A DNA stretch of 64,000 bases, from contig CALXXL010000003.1 in the NCBI GenBank assembly GCA_944392655.1, positions 62,001 through 126,000 of the forward strand, given 5' to 3'. Shown here one piece after another: positions 9,323 to 16,847 of this stretch. The notes under the pieces were generated by a model. That model was not told the origin of the DNA. It made no database searches and worked only from the letters and a program-made list of their open reading frames with translations. The DNA is from an uncultured Victivallaceae bacterium (GTDB lineage: Bacteria > Verrucomicrobiota > Lentisphaeria > Victivallales > Victivallaceae). The translations under genes and the position numbers were made by a program. Every line of letters starts with the position of its first letter. Position 1 is the first letter of the stretch.

Positions 9323-9470
9323 AGGTACGGATACCATCCTTTCTTTGAAATAATCACGCAAACGAACACTAGGTAATTTACCTCCTGAGGATGCTTCTTT
9401 CAAGTTTTTAGTGCGGCTTTTATCAACTTTATCAAAAAAAACAAAAATTAACCAGGTATTCTTGATAAAA

Positions 9471-9504
9471 TTACAATTATACTGTATTTTATAATTGTAA
9501 TCAA
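9471..9504. promoter_or_regulatory. 30-bp palindrome overlapping the carB promoter
   Basis: TTACAATTATA (9471-9481) and TATAATTGTAA (9490-9500) are perfect 11-bp inverted repeats around an 8-bp centre. On the minus strand TTGATT (9504-9499), 17 bp, TATAAT (9481-9476) forms a near-ideal carB promoter lying over the palindrome. The right arm holds a plus-strand TATAAT facing the divergent HTH-EIIA gene, though without a good -35. An operator bound by a dimer, possibly the HTH protein encoded 30 bp away, is the simplest reading. Two mirrored -10 boxes are the alternative. Confidence 0.6.
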
Positions 9505-9530
9505 CAGCAATATTCAGGAGATTGGAAACG

Positions 9531-10229
9531 ATGGCTGACCAGGAATATTACAGTGCCAGTGAAGCGGCGAAATATCTAAATGTATCCTTGGAGACCTTGA
9601 AGCACTGGGTACGGCAGGACAAATTTCCGTGTTTGACCCGTTCCGGAGAGATGGTATTCAGTAAAAAATCCATAGAAGATTGGCTCTCCGGTCATCTGGA
9701 AGGAGCTCAGCAGCGTCTGGTCTCGGTAGGCAACATGGTCAGAAGCAGCACTCCGCGAGCGGGGCATGCGATGTTTGATTTGCTGTTGCGCGGCCGGATT
9801 GGTTATCAATTGCCTGGCTCAACGCCGACAGAAGTAATAGCCAATGCGGTAGCGGAAATGACGTTGCCGGATTATTGTAACAGAGAGGAAGTAACTTCGC
9901 TTATTCAAGAGCGTGAAAACATATTTTCCACTGCGATTGGGCGTGGGATAGCTGTTCCTCATGCCCGCAATCCGATTCTCAAGAATGAAACGGATGAGAT
10001 GCTTGGGTTGTTCTTCCTGAAATACCCGATTGACTTTAAAGCGCTGGATCGTGAACCGGTTTCGGTGATATTTCTGATGCTGAGTGCCGGTCGCAGATCG
10101 CACTTGCAAATGTTGCAAAGGATCGGTTTTTTCTGTGCGCAGGATGAATTTCTGGAGCTGTTGAAGCGTCAACCGATCCGTGAAGAGATTCTGGAATATT
10201 TCAACGACCACCGTCAGGTAATTGATTAA
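9531..10229 (+). CDS. Excisionase-type HTH fused to PTS EIIA(Ntr/Fru)-like domain
   Basis: 232 residues from ATG 9531; AGGAG at 9516-9520 is 10 bp upstream, better than the TTG at 9522. Residues 5-55 form a MerR/excisionase-type DNA-binding helix-turn-helix (YYSASEAAKYLNVS, HWVRQDKFP, IEDWL). Residues ~75-225 match a PTS EIIA domain of the PtsN/fructose class, with the phosphorylatable histidine in GIAVPHARN (H144). A fused DNA-binding EIIA domain suggests a transcription factor gated by PTS phosphorylation. No EI, HPr or EIIBC gene is close. It diverges from carB over a palindrome that may be its operator. Its stop overlaps the opposite small membrane protein gene by 4 bp. Confidence 0.85.
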   Translation: MADQEYYSASEAAKYLNVSLETLKHWVRQDKFPCLTRSGEMVFSKKSIEDWLSGHLEGAQQRLVSVGNMVRSSTPRAGHAMFDLLLRGRIGYQLPGSTPTEVIANAVAEMTLPDYCNREEVTSLIQERENIFSTAIGRGIAVPHARNPILKNETDEMLGLFFLKYPIDFKALDREPVSVIFLMLSAGRRSHLQMLQRIGFFCAQDEFLELLKRQPIREEILEYFNDHRQVID

Positions 10230-10402
10230 TCAGTCCGGTTCTGCCGCCGTCTTTTGGGGTAGCGGCAGCTTTCGCGCCGCTCTTCGCAGATGGTATGCGG
10301 GACATAGTTAAGCCGGATTTCCTTAAGCTCTCTATATATGAAATAGAGGAATGAGCAGCTTATACTCTGAGTAATAAGATTCACCAGTATGCTTTCATTC
10401 AT
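10226..10402 (-). CDS. Small membrane protein, 58 aa, unknown function
   Basis: ATG at 10402-10400, TAA at 10228-10226. AAAAAAAGGAG lies 6 bp before the ATG, a strong ribosome site. Residues ~5-23 (ILVNLITQSISCSFLYFIY) are hydrophobic and long enough for one membrane helix. The remainder is charged and ends in a basic RRRQNR tail, with Cys at 17, 39 and 46, suggesting N-out/C-in insertion. It converges with the HTH-EIIA gene with a 4-bp overlap of the ends, filling what would otherwise be a 335-bp gap. I recognise no family. The ribosome site, length and membrane segment favour a real gene, but conservation is untested. Confidence 0.6.
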   Translation of the reverse strand: MNESILVNLITQSISCSFLYFIYRELKEIRLNYVPHTICEERRESCRYPKRRRQNRTD

Positions 10403-10469
10403 TTCGTACTCCTTTTTTTAAAGGCGTCATGTCAACCGGATATAGTTGGTAACATTTATGCTGGAAGGG

Positions 10470-10497
10470 TTGATTTTTATCATTTACGAATTATATT
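10470..10497 (+). promoter_or_regulatory. Putative guaB promoter
   Basis: TTGATT (10470-10475), 16 bp, TATATT (10492-10497). Predicted transcription start near 10504 gives a ~60-nt leader to guaB with CTCCGGAGGT just before the ATG. Confidence 0.6.
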
Positions 10498-10564
10498 AAT
10501 AGATTAAACTGTACTCGCGTGCGTCGCGGTTTTTAAGATAAACATTCATTCTCCGGAGGTAAAT

Positions 10565-12064
10565 ATGTTCAGTCGGCAAATTGATGAATTGATGCAGGCT
10601 TTCAAATATGAAGGCTTAACGTTTGATGACATTTCCCTGATAACCCAGTATGCTGATTTTCTTCCTGCTGACACCAGTGTTAAGACCCGTTTCACCCGCA
10701 ATGTTACGCTGAATATTCCTTTTGTAAGTGCAGCGATGGACACAGTTACCGAGAGCTCCATGGCTATTGCGATGGCCCGTTTAGGCGGCATTGGTGTAAT
10801 TCACAAAAATCTTTCGATTGAACGCCAGAGTGAAGAAGTCCGGAAAGTAAAATCATTTTTGAATGGCAAAATAAAGAATCCTGTCACCTTCAATCCGGAG
10901 CAGACAATTGCCGACATAATGCGGATCAAGCGCGAACAGGGTTATTCCTTCTCCGGCTTCCCGATTGTCGATCATGAAGGACATGTACTGGGCTTGATAG
11001 CCGGAAGAGACATCAAATTTATTGCCGACACCTCTAAGAAGGTGGGTGATGTTATGACCAAAGAGATCATCACTGCTCCGGATACAATTTCGATTTTTGA
11101 CGCTTATAAAATAATGGTTGAGCATAAAGTTGGCAAGCTGCCGGTAGTAAATGCGGCTGGTGTGCTTACCGGGCTTTACAGTTTCCAGGATATCAAGAGT
11201 CTGATTGAGCATGAAAATCCCGATTACAACCGCGACAGCAAACACCAGCTCCGCTGTGCTGCCGGTATCGGTCCGTACGATGACGAGCGCATCGAAGCTC
11301 TGCTGCGTGCCGGGGTGGACGTATTGGTGCTGGATACAGCTCACGGCCACTCTAAAGGCGTTATTGAAACGGCGAAATACATTAAAAAGAGTTATGGCGA
11401 CCGGGTTGATCTGGTAGCCGGCAACATTGCCACGGCGGAAGCGGCCAAAGCGTTGGCTGACGCCGGGGTGGACGCCATCAAGGTTGGTATCGGACCGGGA
11501 TCCATCTGCACCACGCGTGTAGTGGCAGGCGTAGGGATTCCGCAGGTTACGGCGGTATATGAAGTATCGCGTGCGATACCTGAAGACATTCCGGTTATTG
11601 CCGACGGTGGGATCAAGCAGTCCGGCGACGTAGCGAAAGCTATTGCGTTTGGTGCATCGTCAGTCATGATGGGTTCTGCCCTGGCAGGAACTACGGAAAG
11701 TACCGGTGAAGTTACTCTGCACCAGGGACGCCGCTACGTCATCTACCGCGGGATGGGCAGTCTGGAAGCGATGAAGACCGGCAAAGCGAGCCGCGAACGC
11801 TACGGTCAGTGCGATGTTGATGATGACAAGAAGCTGGTTCCGCAGGGGATTGAAGGTCTGGTACCGTTCCGTGGTCCGGTAGCGGATGTGATCTTCCAGT
11901 TTGTTGGTGGTTTGCGTTATGCATTGGGCTATTGCGGAGCGCGTACGATCAAAGAACTTCAGGAGACGGCAAAAGCGATCCGTGTATCTCCTGCCGGTCT
12001 GCGTGAAGCTCATCCGCATGATGTAACGATGCTGAAGGATGCCCCGAATTACATCAGCAAATAA
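10565..12064 (+). CDS. guaB: Inosine-5'-monophosphate dehydrogenase
   Basis: 499 residues, normal for the family. It oxidises IMP to XMP with NAD+, the committed step to GMP. The N-terminus [12 protein letters not shown], the tandem CBS pair (about 100-215, including [10 protein letters not shown] and GVLTGLYSF) inserted in the TIM barrel, the catalytic loop GPGSICTTR with C315, GGIKQSGD and the flap region GMGSLEAM are all present. CGGAGGT lies 5 bp before the ATG. It is monocistronic, with its own promoter and terminator. Confidence 0.97.
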   Translation: MFSRQIDELMQAFKYEGLTFDDISLITQYADFLPADTSVKTRFTRNVTLNIPFVSAAMDTVTESSMAIAMARLGGIGVIHKNLSIERQSEEVRKVKSFLNGKIKNPVTFNPEQTIADIMRIKREQGYSFSGFPIVDHEGHVLGLIAGRDIKFIADTSKKVGDVMTKEIITAPDTISIFDAYKIMVEHKVGKLPVVNAAGVLTGLYSFQDIKSLIEHENPDYNRDSKHQLRCAAGIGPYDDERIEALLRAGVDVLVLDTAHGHSKGVIETAKYIKKSYGDRVDLVAGNIATAEAAKALADAGVDAIKVGIGPGSICTTRVVAGVGIPQVTAVYEVSRAIPEDIPVIADGGIKQSGDVAKAIAFGASSVMMGSALAGTTESTGEVTLHQGRRYVIYRGMGSLEAMKTGKASRERYGQCDVDDDKKLVPQGIEGLVPFRGPVADVIFQFVGGLRYALGYCGARTIKELQETAKAIRVSPAGLREAHPHDVTMLKDAPNYISK

Positions 12065-12080
12065 AGCATAAAAATACTAC

Positions 12081-12105
12081 GGCCCGGTTTATCCGGGCCT
12101 TTTTA
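12081..12105 (+). terminator. Rho-independent terminator of guaB
   Basis: Stem GGCCCGG/CCGGGCC around a short TTTAT loop, followed by TTTTTATTT, 16 bp after the stop. Confidence 0.92.
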
Positions 12106-12159
12106 TTTCAGCCTGTATGAGTTAAAAAGTGCAATTTGCCGTCAAAGCAATTTGCTTTT

Positions 12160-12187
12160 TTGTATTTTGCGGGGTATTTTATATAAT
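12160..12187 (+). promoter_or_regulatory. Putative promoter of tRNA-Arg
   Basis: TTGTAT (12160-12165), 16 bp, TATAAT (12182-12187), placing the start about 6 nt upstream of the tRNA 5' end at 12200. Confidence 0.65.
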
Positions 12188-12199
12188 CTTGTAAATGTT

Positions 12200-12276
12200 G
12201 TGCTCGTAGCTCAGTTGGATAGAGCGTCTGCCTCCGGAGCAGAAGGTCGTGGGTTCGACTCCCGCCGGGCATACCA
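12200..12276 (+). tRNA. tRNA-Arg (anticodon CCG)
   Basis: A complete cloverleaf can be drawn. The acceptor GTGCTCG pairs with CGGGCAT (with G-U pairs), the D arm is GCTC-AGTTGGAT-AGAGC, the anticodon arm TCTGC-CTCCGGA-GCAGA reads CGG codons, and the T arm is GTGGG-TTCGACT-CCCGC. A73 and a genomically encoded CCA end at 12276. A promoter sits immediately upstream. Confidence 0.95.
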
Positions 12277-12348
12277 TTTTTTTATTCTTCCGCAACGTCT
12301 CTGTTTATTATTTTATATTGCCATTTTAATTCCTGCTGTTCTTACAGA

Positions 12349-12388
12349 TAAAAAAAGACGCCGGAATGATTGTATTCATTCCGGCGTC
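12349..12388 (-). terminator. Rho-independent terminator of the ADP-ribosylglycohydrolase-like gene
   Basis: A 12-bp stem starting GACGCCGGAATGA, its inverted copy at 12377-12388, and on the minus strand a run of seven T. It lies 20 bp after the stop at 12408. Confidence 0.92.
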
Positions 12389-12407
12389 CGGCAAATTAAG
12401 CTAAACT

Positions 12408-13760
12408 TCAGCTCTGCCAGACTTTCAACGTACGTTCAGCTAGTTCACGCATAGATGTATCGCGGAATCCGAACACATCCGGGCGGACGCGGTCGTTAAG
12501 CTGTGCGGCAAGAGTCCCGCCAAAGTTTTTATATCCGGCAATTGCGCCGACAATCGACCCGACGGTTGCGCCGTTGCAATCGGTATCCTTACCGGCCATC
12601 ACGCTTATAGCAATGGAACGGTCAGGATTCATCTCACCGTAATATAGAGCCATAATACAGATCATGGCATTGTTGATAGTGTGAACTGCGGACATAGTGG
12701 GATAAGTTTCGTCCAGCTTACGGACAAATGCGGTAAAATCTGGAAGTTCACGGCACCACTTCTGTGCCCGCCGTATCCCTTCTGCCAGGCGGCAGTTTTC
12801 CGGAATTTCGCCCAGAGCGATATCGATAAGCCGGTCGAGGTTCCGTTCGGCGAAACTTGCCGCGATCATCGCGGCGAAGAACATTTCGCCATAGATTCCA
12901 TTTTTAACATGAGTCCATGACGCATCGCGATAAGCGTATTCTGCGGCCAGTTCCGGATTACCTGCGGCGCAATACGCCCAGCCGTCGGCGCGGATCTGTG
13001 CGCCAATCCACTCACGGTACGGATTGTTGAACCGGCGGGTGAACTGCGGAGTAACGACGCTGCAATGTTTGCGGAAATAGCGTCTTGAGCGCATATTGAA
13101 GTTAAGGATAGCCTGGGTTTCGGCGGTACAGATAGCGTCATATGGCAGACAGCGGTTCCATGCCTCGGCAACATCGACCCAGGAAAAGTCGCGTCCACAC
13201 CGTTCCATCACATGAAGACCGATCAAGGTATAACTTACATCGTCATCCGGTCCCATGCAGCAGATATTCTCCTTCCATGAAGCGTGAGTTGCGGGGGCGT
13301 AATTTTTATCCTCTTCCGGCGGCACGGCTTTACGGGAGATAAAATCATGCAATGGATAATTATCCACTTTCTGGAGATAATCTTTAATTTTATCCATCGG
13401 CCATCCTTCAACCACCTGTCCGAGGGCGCATCCGACAAACCTGCCGGTATATGCGCCATGCATTTTATCGAGCAGCGCCTCATGGTCAAAATCGGTAACC
13501 GCCTTGCCGCGTTCAGCCGGACGCAAAGCTCTTATTTCGTCGAGTTCATCCGGCTCAACGTATTTAAAATCAGACTGCCGCGGAAGATTTTCCAACTCTT
13601 TGTAGATGAGTTCGAGTTCATCATTCCATGCGTCTTTTTCGCAGTCATAAGCGGCGACCTTATCCTTGATTGCCTGAGAAACGATATATCCTTCCTCTTC
13701 GAGCTGAATCAGCTCCTGCCGCAACAGACTTAACGGCACCTCATATCCGCCGAATAACAT
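12408..13760 (-). CDS. ADP-ribosylglycohydrolase (DraG/ARH) superfamily protein
   Basis: 450 residues from ATG 13760; AAGGG lies about 9 bp upstream, and the TTG at 13766 is less likely. Family motifs are present: GAYTGRFVGCALGQVVEG, GPDDDVSYTLIG (metal-binding acidic cluster) and MAGKDTDCNGATVGSIVGAI (second Asp pair, D-T-D). The first ~95 residues are an extra helical domain. DraG-type enzymes remove ADP-ribose from protein or nucleoside-linked substrates, but members inside sugar operons may act on other glycosides or ribosides. It follows the SSS symporter by 13 bp, so its substrate may be what that symporter imports. Exact substrate unknown. Confidence 0.88.
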   Translation of the reverse strand: MLFGGYEVPLSLLRQELIQLEEEGYIVSQAIKDKVAAYDCEKDAWNDELELIYKELENLPRQSDFKYVEPDELDEIRALRPAERGKAVTDFDHEALLDKMHGAYTGRFVGCALGQVVEGWPMDKIKDYLQKVDNYPLHDFISRKAVPPEEDKNYAPATHASWKENICCMGPDDDVSYTLIGLHVMERCGRDFSWVDVAEAWNRCLPYDAICTAETQAILNFNMRSRRYFRKHCSVVTPQFTRRFNNPYREWIGAQIRADGWAYCAAGNPELAAEYAYRDASWTHVKNGIYGEMFFAAMIAASFAERNLDRLIDIALGEIPENCRLAEGIRRAQKWCRELPDFTAFVRKLDETYPTMSAVHTINNAMICIMALYYGEMNPDRSIAISVMAGKDTDCNGATVGSIVGAIAGYKNFGGTLAAQLNDRVRPDVFGFRDTSMRELAERTLKVWQS

Positions 13761-13773
13761 CTTCAATCCCTTT

Positions 13774-15591
13774 TTAATTTACTTTTCTATTCATTTTCTT
13801 CCAGGTAATGATTACGCCGATCATGGTAACAACAACGACCAGAGCATAAATCATACCGGACTGGAACTTACCGTAGATAAAATCTCCGGTACCGATAAGA
13901 ATGGAATATACCGAGAAACATGAAAGCACTGCGGCGACCACGCCCAGAGCGATATTTTGTGCCGGATGTTCCGGTACAACCGGGCAATTATCCTGTTCGG
14001 CGTCGCGTATAACCTTTTTCCAACCCGGTCCGCCGGGATTGATTTTAGCGCAGAATTCGCGCAGTTTCTCTTTGGAAGTTTTAGGTCCGAAAAATGCGGC
14101 GAGCATCCAGCATATCGTGGTCAATATTACCGGATATACTGTTTTCTCCCATGATTCCAGAATAATATCCGAGAATATCTGATGATGCCATATCTGGAAA
14201 TAACATGCGAAGATGAATGATGATATCATAGCCACGATTTCAGCCGCGGCATTGATCCGCCACCAGAACCAGCGCAACATGAACAGCAATCCGGTACCGG
14301 CTCCTATGGAGAGCATAATCTGGAATACAGCCACAGCGTTGGAAAGATGCAGGGCAAAGATACCGGCCAGCACCATCAGCAAAACGGTGGACAATCTGCC
14401 CATCCATACGAGTTCTCTGGCGGAAGCCTGCGGGCGTACGAATCTTTTCCACACGTCGTTGACGATATAGCTTGCCCCCCAGTTAAGATGGGTGGAAATG
14501 GTGGACATATATGCTGCTGCCAGACTTGCGAGGGTCAGCCCCAGCCATCCGGCCGGCAGTTTAGTCAACATAAGAGAATATGCCACGTCGTCCTTGATCT
14601 GAGCGTCGGGAAGGACATTGCCGACCGCCTGCCGTATGGATTCAATATCCGGATAAACCAGCAATGAAGCCAGAGCCACCAGCAGCCACGGCCATGGTCT
14701 CAAAGCGTAGTGGGCAACGTTAAAAAACAGCGTCGCGGCTACGGCATGATTTTCATTTTTAGCTGCGAGCATCCGCTGAACGAGATATCCGCCGCCGCCG
14801 GGTTCTGCGCCCGGATACCAGATGCTCCACCAGACCACGGCAAACGGTATAATAAAGAAGTTGAGAAGGTCTTCTTTGTCATCATAGCTCATCACGCCCA
14901 TATTATCGGCCAATTCTGGATTAGCGCTGAGTTTCTCGATCATTCCGGAGAGTCCGCCGACCTCCGGCAACTGCAAACAGAAATACGCCGCTCCGATCGC
15001 TCCGGCCATAGAGACGATGAACAACACGAAGTCAGTCAAAAGAACTCCGCGGAAGCCACCGATAGCGGAAAACAGCACTGTTGCAATCATTGCGTACGAC
15101 ACGCTCTGCCATGGAGAAAGGTTGAGCATGGAACCGCCGATTTTAATTGCGGCTAGCGAAACCGACGCCATCACCAGGATATTGAAAAAGAACCCCAGAT
15201 ATACAGCCCGGAATCCGCGCAGGAATGCCGCCAGCTTACCGCTGTAACGCATCTCATAAAATTCGAGGTCGGTCACTGTTCCTGACCGCCGCCACAATTT
15301 AGCATAGAGGAAAACGGTCAACATCCCGGTGGGCAGCATAGCCCACCACTGCCAGTTGCCGAATACGCCGCTCTGGCGGACAAAGTCGGTCACCAGATTA
15401 GGAGTATCGGTGGAGAAAGTCGTTGCCACCATGGAAAATCCGAGCAGCCACCACGGCATATTGCGTCCGCCGATAAAAAACTCCTCTTCGCTCTTGGATG
15501 AGACTTTTGCCACCACGATCCCGATAATCAGCGTCACGGCAAAAAACACCGCAATAATCGTCCAATCCAATCCGGTAAGCTGAATATTCAT
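13774..15591 (-). CDS. Sodium:solute symporter (SSS family)
   Basis: 605 residues from ATG 15591 (MNIQLTGLDW) with AAGGA about 10 bp upstream; the longer in-frame extension to 15630 runs through the terminator region and is unlikely. Multiple membrane helices (about 13) and SSS landmarks are visible: FFIGGRNMPWW, the Thr/Ser-rich FSMVATTFSTDTPN and a conserved LASLAAAYMSTISTHLNWGASY helix with Na+ site residues. It should import a sugar or other organic solute with Na+. Neighbours are NagA and a ROK kinase on one side and the ARH-family hydrolase on the other, which suggests an amino sugar or a related glycoside. A terminator lies between nagA and this gene, so it may have partly separate expression. 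Confidence 0.92.
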   Translation of the reverse strand: MNIQLTGLDWTIIAVFFAVTLIIGIVVAKVSSKSEEEFFIGGRNMPWWLLGFSMVATTFSTDTPNLVTDFVRQSGVFGNWQWWAMLPTGMLTVFLYAKLWRRSGTVTDLEFYEMRYSGKLAAFLRGFRAVYLGFFFNILVMASVSLAAIKIGGSMLNLSPWQSVSYAMIATVLFSAIGGFRGVLLTDFVLFIVSMAGAIGAAYFCLQLPEVGGLSGMIEKLSANPELADNMGVMSYDDKEDLLNFFIIPFAVVWWSIWYPGAEPGGGGYLVQRMLAAKNENHAVAATLFFNVAHYALRPWPWLLVALASLLVYPDIESIRQAVGNVLPDAQIKDDVAYSLMLTKLPAGWLGLTLASLAAAYMSTISTHLNWGASYIVNDVWKRFVRPQASARELVWMGRLSTVLLMVLAGIFALHLSNAVAVFQIMLSIGAGTGLLFMLRWFWWRINAAAEIVAMISSFIFACYFQIWHHQIFSDIILESWEKTVYPVILTTICWMLAAFFGPKTSKEKLREFCAKINPGGPGWKKVIRDAEQDNCPVVPEHPAQNIALGVVAAVLSCFSVYSILIGTGDFIYGKFQSGMIYALVVVVTMIGVIITWKKMNRKVN

Positions 15592-15626
15592 AATTACTTT
15601 TTCCTTAATGTTCGATTTTATTCCGG

Positions 15627-15660
15627 ACAAAAAACCGCCGGAAGATCCCCTCCGGCGGTT
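15627..15660 (-). terminator. Rho-independent terminator after nagA
   Basis: Stem AACCGCCGGA/TCCGGCGGTT (10 bp) with an 8-nt loop; on the minus strand TTTTTTGTC follows. It separates nagA from the downstream symporter gene and may attenuate rather than stop transcription. Confidence 0.88.
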
Positions 15661-15673
15661 TAGAAAAAAGCGG

Positions 15674-16825
15674 TTATTGAAGTTTTACAACACCACCAAC
15701 GATTGCTTTTTTAACTTTGAATTCATCATCCAGCACTACCAGGTCGGCGAGATATCCCGGAGCTACGCGGCCGAGTTTATCAAGACCGAGCAGCTGTGCC
15801 TGGTTGTAACTGGTAGTCTTAACCAGATCGGTAAGTTCCATACCGGTAACTTCCCATACGTTGCGCAGAGCGTCGCAAAGCTGGAGGGTACTGCCGGCCA
15901 GAGCGCCGTTGGATTTGAGTCTGGCAGCGCCATCAGCCACGATTACTTCGAGTCCGCCGAGGTCATATTCGCCGTTAGGCATACCGGCGGCGCGCATCGC
16001 GTCGGTAATGAGCTGAATGCGTTCGATATTCTTGAAAGAGAATACCAGATTGATCATATCCGGGCAGATATGGAGTTTATCGCAGATGAATTCGATATAC
16101 ACTTCATCGCACATGAATCCGGCGCCTACCAGACCGATATCGCGGTGATGCAGCGGAGTCATCTGGTTGCAGAAGTGGGTCAGACTGCGCAGTCCATAAG
16201 CATTGCCTTCCAGGAACTGGGCATAAGTTGCAGCGGAGTGAACGCATGACGGAGTGATGCCTTCAGCGAGCAACTCTTCGGCAAACTTGGCGCCGCCCTT
16301 CATTTCCACGGCGTAGGAAATCTTGGTTACCGGGAAGATCTTGTGCAGGCGTTTAACCTCTTCAATATCCGGCGGACGAACGAAGTCCGGGTTCTGTGCG
16401 CCGCAGCATTTCGGATTGATGAACGGGCCTTCCAGGTGTACGCCGGGAACGCGGCATCCGACGGAGCCGGCTTTAACGTACTCATCTGCGGTACGGAGAG
16501 CGGCGGCGAGCTGCTCTTCCGGCAGAGTCAGGGTGGTAGGCAGAAGAGTGGTAACCCCTTCAGAGAGTTTATCAACGCAGATCTTGGTCAAACCTTCCAG
16601 ATTAGCGTCGGAGAAGTCGTAACCGCTGCGGCCGTGGCAGTGGGTATCGATGAATCCCGGCATCAGCATATTGCCGCCGATATCGATAACTTCGTCCGCC
16701 TTGGGCAGATCGGTTGAGTCGACATATACGCGTTTAATAGTATCGCCGTCAATCAGCACCGCGGCGTCAAAAGCCTCGAAATCCGGTGAGATGATATGGC
16801 ATGAGGTTAAAAGTTTAGTGCTCAT
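15674..16825 (-). CDS. nagA: N-acetylglucosamine-6-phosphate deacetylase
   Basis: 383 residues, normal length. It hydrolyses GlcNAc-6-P to glucosamine-6-P and acetate in the cytoplasm. Metal and substrate motifs of the amidohydrolase fold are intact: PGFIDTHCHG, the Glu in HLEGPFIN, HSAAT, THFCNQMTPLHHRD and the catalytic Asp in LITDAM, ending with GYLADLVVLD. AGGAG is about 9 bp before the ATG. It lies 22 bp after the ROK gene on the same strand, forming a likely ROK-nagA operon for amino sugars. No nagB is visible in the window. Confidence 0.95.
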   Translation of the reverse strand: MSTKLLTSCHIISPDFEAFDAAVLIDGDTIKRVYVDSTDLPKADEVIDIGGNMLMPGFIDTHCHGRSGYDFSDANLEGLTKICVDKLSEGVTTLLPTTLTLPEEQLAAALRTADEYVKAGSVGCRVPGVHLEGPFINPKCCGAQNPDFVRPPDIEEVKRLHKIFPVTKISYAVEMKGGAKFAEELLAEGITPSCVHSAATYAQFLEGNAYGLRSLTHFCNQMTPLHHRDIGLVGAGFMCDEVYIEFICDKLHICPDMINLVFSFKNIERIQLITDAMRAAGMPNGEYDLGGLEVIVADGAARLKSNGALAGSTLQLCDALRNVWEVTGMELTDLVKTTSYNQAQLLGLDKLGRVAPGYLADLVVLDDEFKVKKAIVGGVVKLQ

Positions 16826-16847
16826 TATAACTTACTCCTGCAAATAT

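Noticed and set aside
12152-12454. 100-codon frame
   Set aside because: It runs through the tRNA-Arg gene and the following terminator.
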